Origin: Rhodovulum bhavnagarense
GTDB lineage: Bacteria > Pseudomonadota > Alphaproteobacteria > Rhodobacterales > Rhodobacteraceae
DNA: 52,943 nt
Direction of reading: 5' to 3'
Assembly: GCF_004343505.1 (NCBI RefSeq)
Contig: NZ_SLXU01000018.1
Span: forward strand, 1 to 52,943
A program made the position numbers and the translations under genes. Below, piece by piece: positions 34,585 through 42,646 of this stretch. The notes under the pieces are model-generated. The model searched no databases and was not told the DNA's origin. It saw nothing but the letters and a program-made list of their open reading frames with translations. Numbering within the stretch: the first letter of the stretch is position 1; every line of letters starts with the position of its first letter.

Positions 34585-35007
34585 ATGCTGCGCATCAGTG
34601 ACGATATTGCCATCGAAGACTGGGAACTGACCGAGGTGTTTTCCCGGTCCTCAGGCCCCGGCGGGCAGAACGTGAACAAGGTGTCGACCGCCGTGGATCT
34701 GCGGTTCGAGGCCGCCCGCTCCCCCAACCTGCCCGCCCCGGTCAAGACCCGCCTCAAACGGCTGGCCGGCCGCCGCTGGACGGCCGACGGCGCGGTGCTG
34801 ATCCGCGTGGAAGACACCCGCAGCCAGGCCCGCAACCGCGAGATCGCGCGTGAGCGGCTGGCCGAGCTGGTGAAGAAGGCGCTGGTGGCGCCGAAGAAAC
34901 GGCGGCCGACGCGGCCGACCCTCGGCTCTCAGCGCCGCCGCCTGAAAGCCAAGAAGGAACGCGGCGAAATCAAGAGCTTGCGCGGGCGGGTGACGGGCGA
35001 GGACTGA
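34585..35007 (+). CDS. arfB: Alternative ribosome-rescue factor / peptidyl-tRNA hydrolase ArfB (YaeJ)
   Basis: 140 residues. Single RF1-like catalytic domain with GPGGQNVNK (GGQ at 26-28) and no codon-recognition domain, followed by a basic C-terminal tail (PKKRRPTRPTLGSQRRRLKAKKERGEIK) that enters the empty mRNA channel. Releases peptides from stalled ribosomes without tmRNA. Sits directly after the terminator of the leader/sRNA. Its own ribosome-binding site is weak. Confidence 0.93.
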   Translation: MLRISDDIAIEDWELTEVFSRSSGPGGQNVNKVSTAVDLRFEAARSPNLPAPVKTRLKRLAGRRWTADGAVLIRVEDTRSQARNREIARERLAELVKKALVAPKKRRPTRPTLGSQRRRLKAKKERGEIKSLRGRVTGED

Positions 35008-35052
35008 CCGCCGCGCCCCCTGCCGGCGCCGCGCGGGCTGCGGCCGCCCAAC

Positions 35053-35121
35053 ATGGGTATTTTTTCCAAGAAGAAGACAAGGGCGCGCGATACCCCCCTT
35101 CTTCTTGGGAAAAATACCCAT
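35053..35121. terminator. Inverted pair of 24-nt MGIF elements, candidate bidirectional terminator
   Basis: Copy 3 (35053-35076, plus strand) and copy 4 (35098-35121, minus strand) are 23/24 identical and face each other over a 21-nt loop, giving a 24-bp stem with one mismatch. Located between convergent arfB and pncB. The long stem with a T run in each arm fits a two-way transcript end. Confidence 0.7.
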
Positions 35122-35157
35122 GGCCGAACAACAGCCACCGGGCGCGGGGCTGGGGGT

Positions 35158-36456
35158 TCAGACCACCACCTCCCGCGCCACCTGCTCGCCCACCCCGAAG
35201 ACCCGCTTGTAGCGGGCGATCTCGGCCTCGGGGCCCATCGCCTTGTTGGGGTTGTCCGACAGTTTGACCGTGGGGCGCCCATTGGCCGAGACCGCCTTGC
35301 AGACCAGGCTGAAGGGCGCCAGCCCGTCATCGGGCACAAGCCCGCGGAAATCGTTGGTCAGCAGCGTGCCCCAGCCGAAGCTGATCTTGGCGCGGTCCTT
35401 GAACCGGTCGTAAAGATCGTGGATCAAGTCCACGTCCAGCCCGTCGGAGAAGATGATCAGTTTCTGCGTCGGGTCCTCGCCACGGTCCTGCCACCAGCGG
35501 ATCGCGGTTTCCGCGCCTTCGAAGGGGTTGCCCGAATCGATGCGGATGCCGGTCCAGCCGGCCAGCCAGTCGGGCGCGTTGTCGAGGAAGCCCCTGGTGC
35601 CATAGGTGTCGGGCAGGATGATGCGCAGGTTGCCGTCATGTTCCTCGTGCCAGTCGGCCAGCACCTTGTAGGGCGCCTCGCGCAACGCGGCGTCGGTTTC
35701 GGCCAGCGCGGCATAGACCATGGGCAATTCGTGGGCGTTGGTGCCGATCGCCTCGATATCGTGGCGCATGGCGATCAGGCAGTTGGAGGTGCCGACGAAC
35801 TTGTCGCCCAGCCCTTCCATCATCGCCTGCACGCACCAGTCCTGCCACAGGAAGGAGTGCCGCCGCCGCGTACCGAAATCGGCGACCTTGAGCTTGTCCA
35901 GCGGTTTCAGCCGCTCGACCTTTTCCCACAGCTTGGTCATGGCGCGGGCGTACAGCACCTGCAGCTCGAACTTGCCCATATGCGCCAGAACCGCGCGCCC
36001 GCGCAGTTCCATCAGCACGGCAAGCGCGGGAATTTCCCACATCATCACCTCGGGCCAGCGGCCCTCGAAGGTCAGCTCGTACTGGCCGTCGCGCTTTTCC
36101 AGGGTGTAGGGCGGCAGTTGCAGGTTTTCGTACCACTCCATGAAATCGGGGCGGAACATCTGGCGCTTGCCGTAGAAGGTATTGCCGCGCAGCCATGTGC
36201 TTTCGCCGCGGGTCAGGCGCAGGGTGCGGATGTGGTCAAGCTGTTCGCGCAGCTCTCCCTCGTCGATCAGCTCGGCCAGGCGGATATCGGTGGAGCGGTT
36301 GATGATCGAGAAGCTGACCTCGGTATCGGGTTTGTTTCGGAACACCGACTGGCACATCAGCAACTTGTAGAAATCCGTGTCGATCAGGGACCGCACGATC
36401 GGGTCGATCTTCCATTTGTGGTTATAGACCCGCGTGGCGATATCGACCATCTTCAC
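35158..36456 (-). CDS. pncB: Nicotinate phosphoribosyltransferase
   Basis: 432 residues. Makes nicotinate mononucleotide in NAD salvage. Conserved blocks: DTDFYKLLMCQ, FGTRRRHS, GTSNCLIAMRHDIEAIGTNAHE and the phosphate-binding RIDSGNPFEGAE. The start is GTG 36456 overlapping the pncA stop (GTGA); ATG 36450 (MVDIATRVYN) is an alternative. pncA-pncB form one unit that turns nicotinamide into NaMN. Confidence 0.96.
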   Translation of the reverse strand: MKMVDIATRVYNHKWKIDPIVRSLIDTDFYKLLMCQSVFRNKPDTEVSFSIINRSTDIRLAELIDEGELREQLDHIRTLRLTRGESTWLRGNTFYGKRQMFRPDFMEWYENLQLPPYTLEKRDGQYELTFEGRWPEVMMWEIPALAVLMELRGRAVLAHMGKFELQVLYARAMTKLWEKVERLKPLDKLKVADFGTRRRHSFLWQDWCVQAMMEGLGDKFVGTSNCLIAMRHDIEAIGTNAHELPMVYAALAETDAALREAPYKVLADWHEEHDGNLRIILPDTYGTRGFLDNAPDWLAGWTGIRIDSGNPFEGAETAIRWWQDRGEDPTQKLIIFSDGLDVDLIHDLYDRFKDRAKISFGWGTLLTNDFRGLVPDDGLAPFSLVCKAVSANGRPTVKLSDNPNKAMGPEAEIARYKRVFGVGEQVAREVVV

Positions 36457-37061
36457 GGTTCCAGCACGATATTGGCGTCGAGCATCGTCGTGCGCGCGTC
36501 TTCCAGCGAGCCGTTAAGGTCGATGCCGCGGCAGGCCCCCTCGACGATAGTGACCGCGTAGCCCAGGCGGACCGCGTCCAGCGCCGAATAGAGCACGCAG
36601 AAATCGGTGGCCAGCCCGACCAGCGTCAACTTGTCGATACCTTTGGGGGAGAGGTAATCATCAAGCCCGGTGGACGTTTCGTGGTCGTTCTCGAAAAAGG
36701 CCGAATAGCTGTCGATCTCGGGGCGGCAGCCTTTTCGGACGACGTGATCGGCCCTTGAGACATCGAGATCGGGGTGGAAAGCTGCCCCGCGGCTGTCTTG
36801 CACACAATGCACCGGCCACAAGATTTGCGGCCCGTAGGGCATCTCTATGACTTCGAGGGGCTGGCGCCCCGCATGGTTGGCCGCGAAAGAGCCGTGATCG
36901 GCAGGGTGCCAGTCCTGGGTGAGGATACGGGTCTGGAATTCGTCCATCAGCGCATTGATACGCGGCACGACGGCATCGCCATCCGGCACGGCAAGCGCAC
37001 CGCCGGGGCAGAAATCGTTCTGCACGTCGATCACGATCAGGGCTTCGTTGGCGGGTCGCAT
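36453..37061 (-). CDS. pncA: Nicotinamidase
   Basis: 202 residues. Hydrolyses nicotinamide to nicotinate. Catalytic triad Asp12 (VIDVQNDF), Lys110 (VVRKG) and Cys155 (ATDFCVLYSA); metal ligands Asp50, His52 and probably His85. ATG 37061 is preceded by GGAGG. Coupled to pncB. Confidence 0.96.
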   Translation of the reverse strand: MRPANEALIVIDVQNDFCPGGALAVPDGDAVVPRINALMDEFQTRILTQDWHPADHGSFAANHAGRQPLEVIEMPYGPQILWPVHCVQDSRGAAFHPDLDVSRADHVVRKGCRPEIDSYSAFFENDHETSTGLDDYLSPKGIDKLTLVGLATDFCVLYSALDAVRLGYAVTIVEGACRGIDLNGSLEDARTTMLDANIVLEP

Positions 37062-37246
37062 GGGCCTTCCTCCGGTCTGATGCCGACTCGGGTTACGCAC
37101 CTGCCCCGCGCAGGTCAATGGCTGCGCCTGTCGCGGGCGAGGCACAGCATGGGGCGGCGTGGGCCGTCCGAGGGGCCGGGCAGTCTGGACCCGCCCCGTC
37201 GCAAACCTAGATCTTTGCGGGTCCGAATCCAGACGGGGATCAGCCC

Positions 37247-37933
37247 ATGCTGCATGTTGTCACGCCCTCGACCGTCTCCAACCGCTCTGCGCTCAAGATC
37301 CGCAAAGTGCCCCGGTCGTTTATCGGCTTTGGGCTCGGGATGCTGCCGCGGGGGGCCATGACGCGCTCGATCTACTGGCGCATGGCGATGGAGATAAATT
37401 TCCTGCGATATTGCGCGGCGCTGGTGCCGTTTCCGCTTGCGATGCTGATCTTTCCCGAAAAGGCGTTGCTGATCGGGCAGGCGCCGGCGCTGATGTTCCT
37501 GGCCGTCTATTTTTTCGAATCGCGCCTGCTATCGGTCGATACCCCCGAACGTCGCCGCCGCCTGATGGCCGAGGAAGAGGCCGAGCGTGGCGCCGACATG
37601 CTCGGGGCGCGTGGGCGCGAGGTGCTGACGCAGATCGCGGCGCAACGCGGGCTCGGGGCCGGGGTGCTGCATCTGGTGGTCGAACAGTCGGCGCTGGCGC
37701 GGCTGCCGCCGATCACGCTGGTTTCACTTCAGCGCGCAGAGCCCCAGCCCGAGGTGCTGGACCTCAGCGCGCAAGAGCAAGCCGCGATCCGCGCGGGCCT
37801 GTTCGACGGCACGTTTACCGAAAAACACATGCATACCTGTAGCCTCGCGCTTGGCCGGTTCCTGCACGATGTCAGCCTCGATGCGCGAGGCGTTTCTGCC
37901 CATGCGCGGCTGGCGGCGCTGGCCGCATCCTAG
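37247..37933 (+). CDS. Hypothetical protein with two adjacent membrane segments
   Basis: 228 residues; I do not recognise a family. A basic N-terminal stretch is followed by two hydrophobic segments (about 54-70 and 74-91), then a cytoplasmic-looking acidic/helical region (PERRRRLMAEEEAERGADML) and a C-terminal part with LDLSAQEQAAIRAGLF and EKHMHTCS. Codon pattern matches neighbours, so it is likely real. ATG 37247 has a weak GGGGA upstream. Convergent with the VWA protein. Confidence 0.65.
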   Translation: MLHVVTPSTVSNRSALKIRKVPRSFIGFGLGMLPRGAMTRSIYWRMAMEINFLRYCAALVPFPLAMLIFPEKALLIGQAPALMFLAVYFFESRLLSVDTPERRRRLMAEEEAERGADMLGARGREVLTQIAAQRGLGAGVLHLVVEQSALARLPPITLVSLQRAEPQPEVLDLSAQEQAAIRAGLFDGTFTEKHMHTCSLALGRFLHDVSLDARGVSAHARLAALAAS

Positions 37934-37986
37934 AACGCGACCAGAGCGACGGCGCGGTGCCAAAGGGTCTGGCGGGCGCGCGGGAT

Positions 37987-39348
37987 CTATCGCGCAAGAC
38001 TCAGGATACGCCCGAACGGAACACCAGTTGCGGGCGGCTTCCCCGGTACGGCCCAGACCACGGGCAGACCCTTGGGCGGGGGCGGGCCGAATGGCCCCTC
38101 CAGGTCGGTCAGGATCACGATGGCGGACGGGTTCAGGGCCAGCGCCTCTTCGATGACCGGGATGAAGGACGTGCCCCCGTCGCGGGCAAACAGGATATCG
38201 GTGATCCGCCGTCCCCACAGCCCCCCCGCGCCAAGGACGGTTCTGGTGCGCACGACGACGTCAAAGACCAGAAGGTGTGTTTCGGCACCGGTACGCTTGG
38301 CGATGGCCGCAACTTCGGCCGCGAATTTTGCCAAGAGTGGACCATCGACCGAACCCGAACTGTCCACCCCCACCACGATGCGGGGGATTTCGCGGTCGCG
38401 GCGCCAGCCGGGTTGAAACGCCGGGGGCCGGGTGCCCGCGATGCGGGCGGCACTGTCCATTGCCAGCCAGCGGCGAGAGGGACGTGTGACCTGTGGCCGG
38501 GGGTCATGGAGCACCGCGCGCGTCACAAGACCGCGCAGGGTGACCTCCCAGGGGGTGCGCGGCTCTGGCAGGTCGGCCAGCCGATGACCCAGCGCACCGA
38601 TCCCGTAACCGGCCTGTCGACCCGATTCCAACGCTCGGGCGAGGTGCTGACGCCAGGCGGCGTCTTGCGCGCTGCTGCCGCTGGCAGCCGTTGCCGCGCC
38701 GCTGTCGATATCCGGGGAAAAGCCCTGCTGTTGCGCATAGCCGCGTGCGGCCTCGGCAAGCGCGCCGCCCGGACGGGGCCGGTTACCGCCCGCGCTGCCC
38801 TGGCCTGCGGCCTTGCCCGCGCCGCCTTGCTGCGCGCCGCGCCTGTCGCCGGTACGCCTGCGCGGCGCGCCGCGTTCCTGCATCAACGCGATATAAAGCC
38901 GTTCGGCATCCCAGGCCGTGATCGCCTCGTCAGGTTTCATGTCATCGCGCGTTGTCGCCTTGAGCAAGCCCGTCAACCGCACCAAGGGACGGGGCAGGAT
39001 ATGCCCGGCCAGCATCAGGGTTTCGTTCACGATCGCATCGGTGGCGAGGTTGAAGAGATCGCCGTCATACCGCTCGCCAAAGCGGCCTTTCATGGCCTGC
39101 GCCCGGTTCGCATGGCGAAAGGCGACATGCAGGATGTGATGGGCGGCCAGTCCCACCTGTTCGGGCAAGCTCAGGGCCTCGTAGGCCGGCCCGTAACAGA
39201 TGGTTTCCCCATCGGTCCAGGCCGGTCCCTCGCGCAGGTCGCTATCGGTATGACGGCACCACAGCGCCAGCGCGGCAAAGGCCGGGTCCTGCTCGGCCAG
39301 CTTTTGCAGGGCGCGGGTGGCGCGGGCGGAATGGCGCGTCGGTTTCAC
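37987..39348 (-). CDS. VWA-like protein with metallopeptidase-like N-terminal domain (DUF2201)
   Basis: 453 residues. N-terminal DUF2201 metallopeptidase-like region with AHHILHVAFRH (70-79), Gly/Ala/Arg-rich linker, C-terminal VWA-like domain with VVGVDSSGSVDG. The expected HExxH glutamate is His71 here, so peptidase activity is doubtful. GTG 39348 overlaps the MoxR gene stop (GTGA). MoxR-VWA pairs act as chaperone-like remodellers; the client here is unknown. Confidence 0.85.
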   Translation of the reverse strand: MKPTRHSARATRALQKLAEQDPAFAALALWCRHTDSDLREGPAWTDGETICYGPAYEALSLPEQVGLAAHHILHVAFRHANRAQAMKGRFGERYDGDLFNLATDAIVNETLMLAGHILPRPLVRLTGLLKATTRDDMKPDEAITAWDAERLYIALMQERGAPRRRTGDRRGAQQGGAGKAAGQGSAGGNRPRPGGALAEAARGYAQQQGFSPDIDSGAATAASGSSAQDAAWRQHLARALESGRQAGYGIGALGHRLADLPEPRTPWEVTLRGLVTRAVLHDPRPQVTRPSRRWLAMDSAARIAGTRPPAFQPGWRRDREIPRIVVGVDSSGSVDGPLLAKFAAEVAAIAKRTGAETHLLVFDVVVRTRTVLGAGGLWGRRITDILFARDGGTSFIPVIEEALALNPSAIVILTDLEGPFGPPPPKGLPVVWAVPGKPPATGVPFGRILSLAR

Positions 39349-40463
39349 GCGAGACCAGCCTCTTGGCGCTCTTTCGCGTAGGTCTTGTAGGCGTCATGGG
39401 ACAGGAACCGTTCCCCCAGCCCGAGATCAAGACCCTTTCGGATCAACCCCTCGAAACCGTATGTCGTCAATTCGCCCAAGGGCATCCTCTTGAACTCGGG
39501 CTCTTCGCGCTGGTGCGACAGGATGCGTATATCGGCCATGACATCGATCACGCCCTCGACATTGCGCCCATCCAGCACCCCGATCAGCCCATAGATCAAC
39601 GCGTTCAACCCGTGCATCGAGGCAGGGTAGAGACCGATCCGGGTCTTTCGATCCGCCTCCAGCATGTCGTGAACCTGCACGGTGGCGGCGATGTCGTCAG
39701 CGATCATCGCAAACTCTGCCGCCACGGCCTCGCCCAGGGTGCCTGCGATCAGGACGTTGCGGATGCGCCGGTCGGGCACCGCCCGCATGATCTGGCTGAC
39801 CCGTTCCCAACTGCGCGGCGTCGTGGCGATCAGCATTCCCTCGGCCAGCGCACGTTCGGTGGTATCGAGCAGGTCGGCGCGGGTCTTGATGAAGGCGATC
39901 ACCGCCGGGTGCAGGCCACGCGGCACCGCGTAACTGTCCAGCCAATCGGTTGCGGCGGCCTGCACATGCAGATGGATCAACCGGTCGGAAAGGGCCGTGT
40001 TCATCTGGTAGGCGATGGCGCCATCCTCGACCGTGTTCCCCGCGGCCACGACGAACACGTTACCAGGCAGCCGGTGCCGCCCGACGCGGCGTTCCTGCAA
40101 CAGGCCATAGACCGTGGGTTGCAGCATGGGCGAGGCGGCGGTGAGTTCGTCGAGAAACAGGATCGCGGGATGGGCCGGGTCGTCGGGCAGATCCTCGGGG
40201 CGGTACCACCGGGTTTTCTGGGTGTCGTGGTCGTAATAAGGCAGGCCGCGCAGATCATGGGGCTCGATCGTGGTCAGGCGCAGGTCGAATAGCAATGCGC
40301 CCTTTTCTTGGGCCAGTTGCGCCACGATCTGGGTCTTACCCACACCGGGGCGCCCGTGCATCATGTAGGATGCAAGCATCTGCCCCTCGCTTTGCGCCTG
40401 CCATCCCGCGCGCAGCACCTCCAGCGCCTCGCCTGCCGATACCGTCATCGCGTTAACGCTCAT
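39345..40463 (-). CDS. MoxR family AAA ATPase
   Basis: 372 residues. AAA+ core with Walker A GRPGVGKT (37-44) and Walker B ILFLDELTAA (Asp105, Glu106), sensor region VVAAGNTVEDG, then the helical lid. Probable loading/remodelling ATPase paired with the coupled downstream VWA protein. Divergent from the small ORF-hemP unit over a 199-nt gap. Confidence 0.9.
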   Translation of the reverse strand: MSVNAMTVSAGEALEVLRAGWQAQSEGQMLASYMMHGRPGVGKTQIVAQLAQEKGALLFDLRLTTIEPHDLRGLPYYDHDTQKTRWYRPEDLPDDPAHPAILFLDELTAASPMLQPTVYGLLQERRVGRHRLPGNVFVVAAGNTVEDGAIAYQMNTALSDRLIHLHVQAAATDWLDSYAVPRGLHPAVIAFIKTRADLLDTTERALAEGMLIATTPRSWERVSQIMRAVPDRRIRNVLIAGTLGEAVAAEFAMIADDIAATVQVHDMLEADRKTRIGLYPASMHGLNALIYGLIGVLDGRNVEGVIDVMADIRILSHQREEPEFKRMPLGELTTYGFEGLIRKGLDLGLGERFLSHDAYKTYAKERQEAGLA

Positions 40464-40580
40464 CCTGCCTCCGATCCTGAGTCTTGCCAGCGCAATCTAG
40501 GGCGCGGCGTGCGGGGATCACGGGGAAATAATCGATTGGACAGGCTTTATCCCAAGTAAAACCATCAGGCTTTACATATC

Positions 40581-40595
40581 TGATAATTTCCGTCA
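40581..40595. promoter_or_regulatory. Candidate iron box (TGA-N9-TCA)
   Basis: TGA-TAATTTCCG-TCA in an AT-rich stretch, 67 nt before the 51-residue ORF that precedes hemP. TGA-N9-TCA is the core of the RirA/Iron-Rhodo box of alphaproteobacteria. An overlapping IR ATCAG-N11-CTGAT lies at 40564-40584. Match is to a short core, so chance is possible. Confidence 0.45.
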
Positions 40596-40662
40596 GTTTT
40601 TATCCCGGATTCCTATCAACCCCGCGGTGCAGCCCGGAATCCGTTGCACACAGGAGACGAGA

Positions 40663-40818
40663 ATGCATCCGACCCAAGGTCACCCGCAGCCCCGCCCGCA
40701 CGCAACCACACTGCTGCGTGATGTCTGGAATGAAATGATCTCGACCGGTCTTTTTGAGGTCTCTGCCGGCGAGCGCTTTGTCGAACACATGATCGAGCGG
40801 ATCGAACGGCGCGCCTGA
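40663..40818 (+). CDS. Small hypothetical protein upstream of hemP
   Basis: 51 residues (MHPTQGHPQPRPHATTLLRD...), His/Pro-rich start then an amphipathic helix. No family recognised. AGGAG lies 6 nt before the ATG, hemP starts 6 nt after its stop and the candidate iron box lies upstream, so it is probably translated and iron-regulated. Confidence 0.55.
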   Translation: MHPTQGHPQPRPHATTLLRDVWNEMISTGLFEVSAGERFVEHMIERIERRA

Positions 40819-40824
40819 CACAAC

Positions 40825-40977
40825 ATGACCCAAGGCAGCGTTGAAAGTCAGGCCGATTACCCCGCCCATGATGCCCGCGTTCTGACGGGCGGAGGGACCT
40901 GCGCGGCAATCGTGCTGGACGGCACGGTCTATACCTTGCGCATCACCCGCGCGGGCAAGCTCATCCTGACGAAGTGA
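40825..40977 (+). CDS. hemP: Hemin uptake protein HemP
   Basis: 50 residues, too short for many gene finders. The C-terminal half IVLDGTVYTLRITRAGKLILTK matches the HemP family end (Y-x-LR-x-TR-x-GKLILTK). HemP assists heme-uptake gene expression or transport in several proteobacteria. Starts 6 nt after the small ORF. No hemin receptor or hmu transporter gene is nearby. Confidence 0.85.
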   Translation: MTQGSVESQADYPAHDARVLTGGGTCAAIVLDGTVYTLRITRAGKLILTK

Positions 40978-41039
40978 CCTCCGATCGGGGCGCGTTTCCC
41001 TCGACCTGGTCGGCCGCAGGGAACGGTGACCGGGTTGCA

Positions 41040-41073
41040 TTGCCTGCGACATTCCCAGCATTGTCGCAGGCAA
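41040..41073. other. Perfect 12-bp inverted repeat
   Basis: TTGCCTGCGACA, 10-nt loop, TGTCGCAGGCAA, 63 nt after the hemP stop. A second hairpin CCGGACG-N9-CGTCCGG follows at 41106-41128, 25 nt before the kinase ATG. No T tract after the first; it could be a transcript end for hemP or an operator/attenuator for the kinase gene. Confidence 0.6.
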
Positions 41074-41153
41074 ATCCATTCCTAAGTAGAAGACTAATGT
41101 TTTCTCCGGACGTGGTTCCTGCGTCCGGCAGCCAGTCGCAGAAGAGACCCCCG

Positions 41154-42476
41154 ATGTCCCAGAACAAGTACGAACCCCGCCCCCTTGCCGTTCCCAGCGG
41201 GCGCTTGTCGCGCCTCGCGCGGTTTGGCGGCATGGCCTCCAACATCGCAGGCTCCATGGCCGTAGACGGCGCCCGCCACCTTGCACAGGGCAAGCGGCCC
41301 AAGGCCAGCGACCTTTTGCTGACGCCGGCCAATGCGCGCAAGGTCGCCGACCAGCTTGCGCATATGCGCGGCGCGGCGATGAAGGTGGGGCAACTGATTT
41401 CCATGGATGCGGGCGACATGCTGCCGCCCGAGTTGTCGGAAATCCTGGGTCGGTTGCGGGCCGATGCCCATTACATGCCAGGCGGGCAGCTCAAGAAGGT
41501 GCTGAACGAGAACTGGGGCGACGGCTGGCTGGGCAAGTTCGAGAAATTCAACGCCCGCCCCATTGCCGCGGCCTCTATCGGGCAGGTGCATCGCGCGCTG
41601 ACCAAGGACGGGCGCGACCTGGCGATCAAGGTGCAATATCCCGGCGTGCGCAAGAGTATCGACAGCGACGTGAACAACGTGACCTCGTTGCTGCGGCTGT
41701 CGGGCGCGATCCCCAAGGAACTGGATGTCGCCCCGATGCTGGCCGAGGCCAAGCGCCAGTTGCACGAAGAAGCCGATTACGAGCTTGAAGGCCGGCATCT
41801 GCGCCGCTTCGGTCAGTTGCTGGCGGGCGCAAACGATTACATCGTGCCCGAATTGCAAGAGGATCTGACCACCAAAAACGTCCTGGCCATGACTTTTGTC
41901 GAGGGCGTTGCAATCGAAAAGCTGGCCGACGAGCCGCAAGACGTCCGCGACCGGGTGATGTATCTTCTGATCGACCTGCTGTTCCGCGAACTTTTCGAGT
42001 TCAAGGTGATGCAGACCGACCCCAACTTTGCCAATTACCGCTATAAACCCGAGACGGGGCAGGTAATCTTGCTGGATTTCGGTGCGACGCGCGAATTCAG
42101 CGACAAGATGACCGAGGATTTCCGCCGCCTGATGCGGGCGGGGCTAGACAATGACCGCGAGGGCGTGCGCCGGGCGATCATGGATATCGGCTTTTTCGCC
42201 GAGGACACCAAGGACAAGCACCAGACCGCGATGCTGGATATGTTCGAGATGTCGATGGAACCCCTGCACCGTTCCGGTGCTTTCGATTTCGCCGATAACG
42301 ACGTGGCACTCAGGATGCGCGACGCGGGCATGAAACTGGGTCAGGATCGCGATTTCTGGCACATCCCGCCGATGGACACGCTGTTCATGCAGCGCAAGTT
42401 CGGGGGCGTTTACCTGTTGGCCAGCCGACTCAAGGCGCGGGTGGATATCCGCGCGATCATGGAACAGCATATGTAA
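41154..42476 (+). CDS. ABC1/UbiB-family atypical kinase
   Basis: 440 residues. ABC1 (ADCK/UbiB) fold: KVGQ at 77-80 (KxGQ motif), Ala-rich loop PIAAASIGQVH, LAIKVQYPGV with the ATP Lys, and LLDFGATREF as the metal-binding DFG. No C-terminal membrane anchors as in UbiB itself, so it is nearer the ADCK3/4-like branch linked to coenzyme Q homeostasis. ATG 41154 is taken; ATG 41097 in frame is possible but would place both arms of the second hairpin in the coding sequence. Confidence 0.9.
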   Translation: MSQNKYEPRPLAVPSGRLSRLARFGGMASNIAGSMAVDGARHLAQGKRPKASDLLLTPANARKVADQLAHMRGAAMKVGQLISMDAGDMLPPELSEILGRLRADAHYMPGGQLKKVLNENWGDGWLGKFEKFNARPIAAASIGQVHRALTKDGRDLAIKVQYPGVRKSIDSDVNNVTSLLRLSGAIPKELDVAPMLAEAKRQLHEEADYELEGRHLRRFGQLLAGANDYIVPELQEDLTTKNVLAMTFVEGVAIEKLADEPQDVRDRVMYLLIDLLFRELFEFKVMQTDPNFANYRYKPETGQVILLDFGATREFSDKMTEDFRRLMRAGLDNDREGVRRAIMDIGFFAEDTKDKHQTAMLDMFEMSMEPLHRSGAFDFADNDVALRMRDAGMKLGQDRDFWHIPPMDTLFMQRKFGGVYLLASRLKARVDIRAIMEQHM

Positions 42477-42646
42477 CGCAACCATCGCCCGGCGGGGCGG
42501 ATGCAGCCCCGCCCGGCGCGGGGCAGGCGTCGGCCTGTGAATGGCCGGTCTGCGCATCGTGGCAGGCCCGGTGCGGACGCGTTGCATATGCGCCCCCGTT
42601 TCCTTATGTCGTCGGGCAAGACGACCGACAGGAAAGGCACCGGACC

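Noticed and set aside
35053-36561. Long frame beginning MGIFSKKK opposite pncB, and a matching MGIFPKKK frame on the other strand (34651-35121)
   Set aside because: Both start inside the 24-nt repeat elements and then run antisense to pncB or arfB. The shared MGIF-x-KKK start comes from the DNA repeat, not from protein homology.
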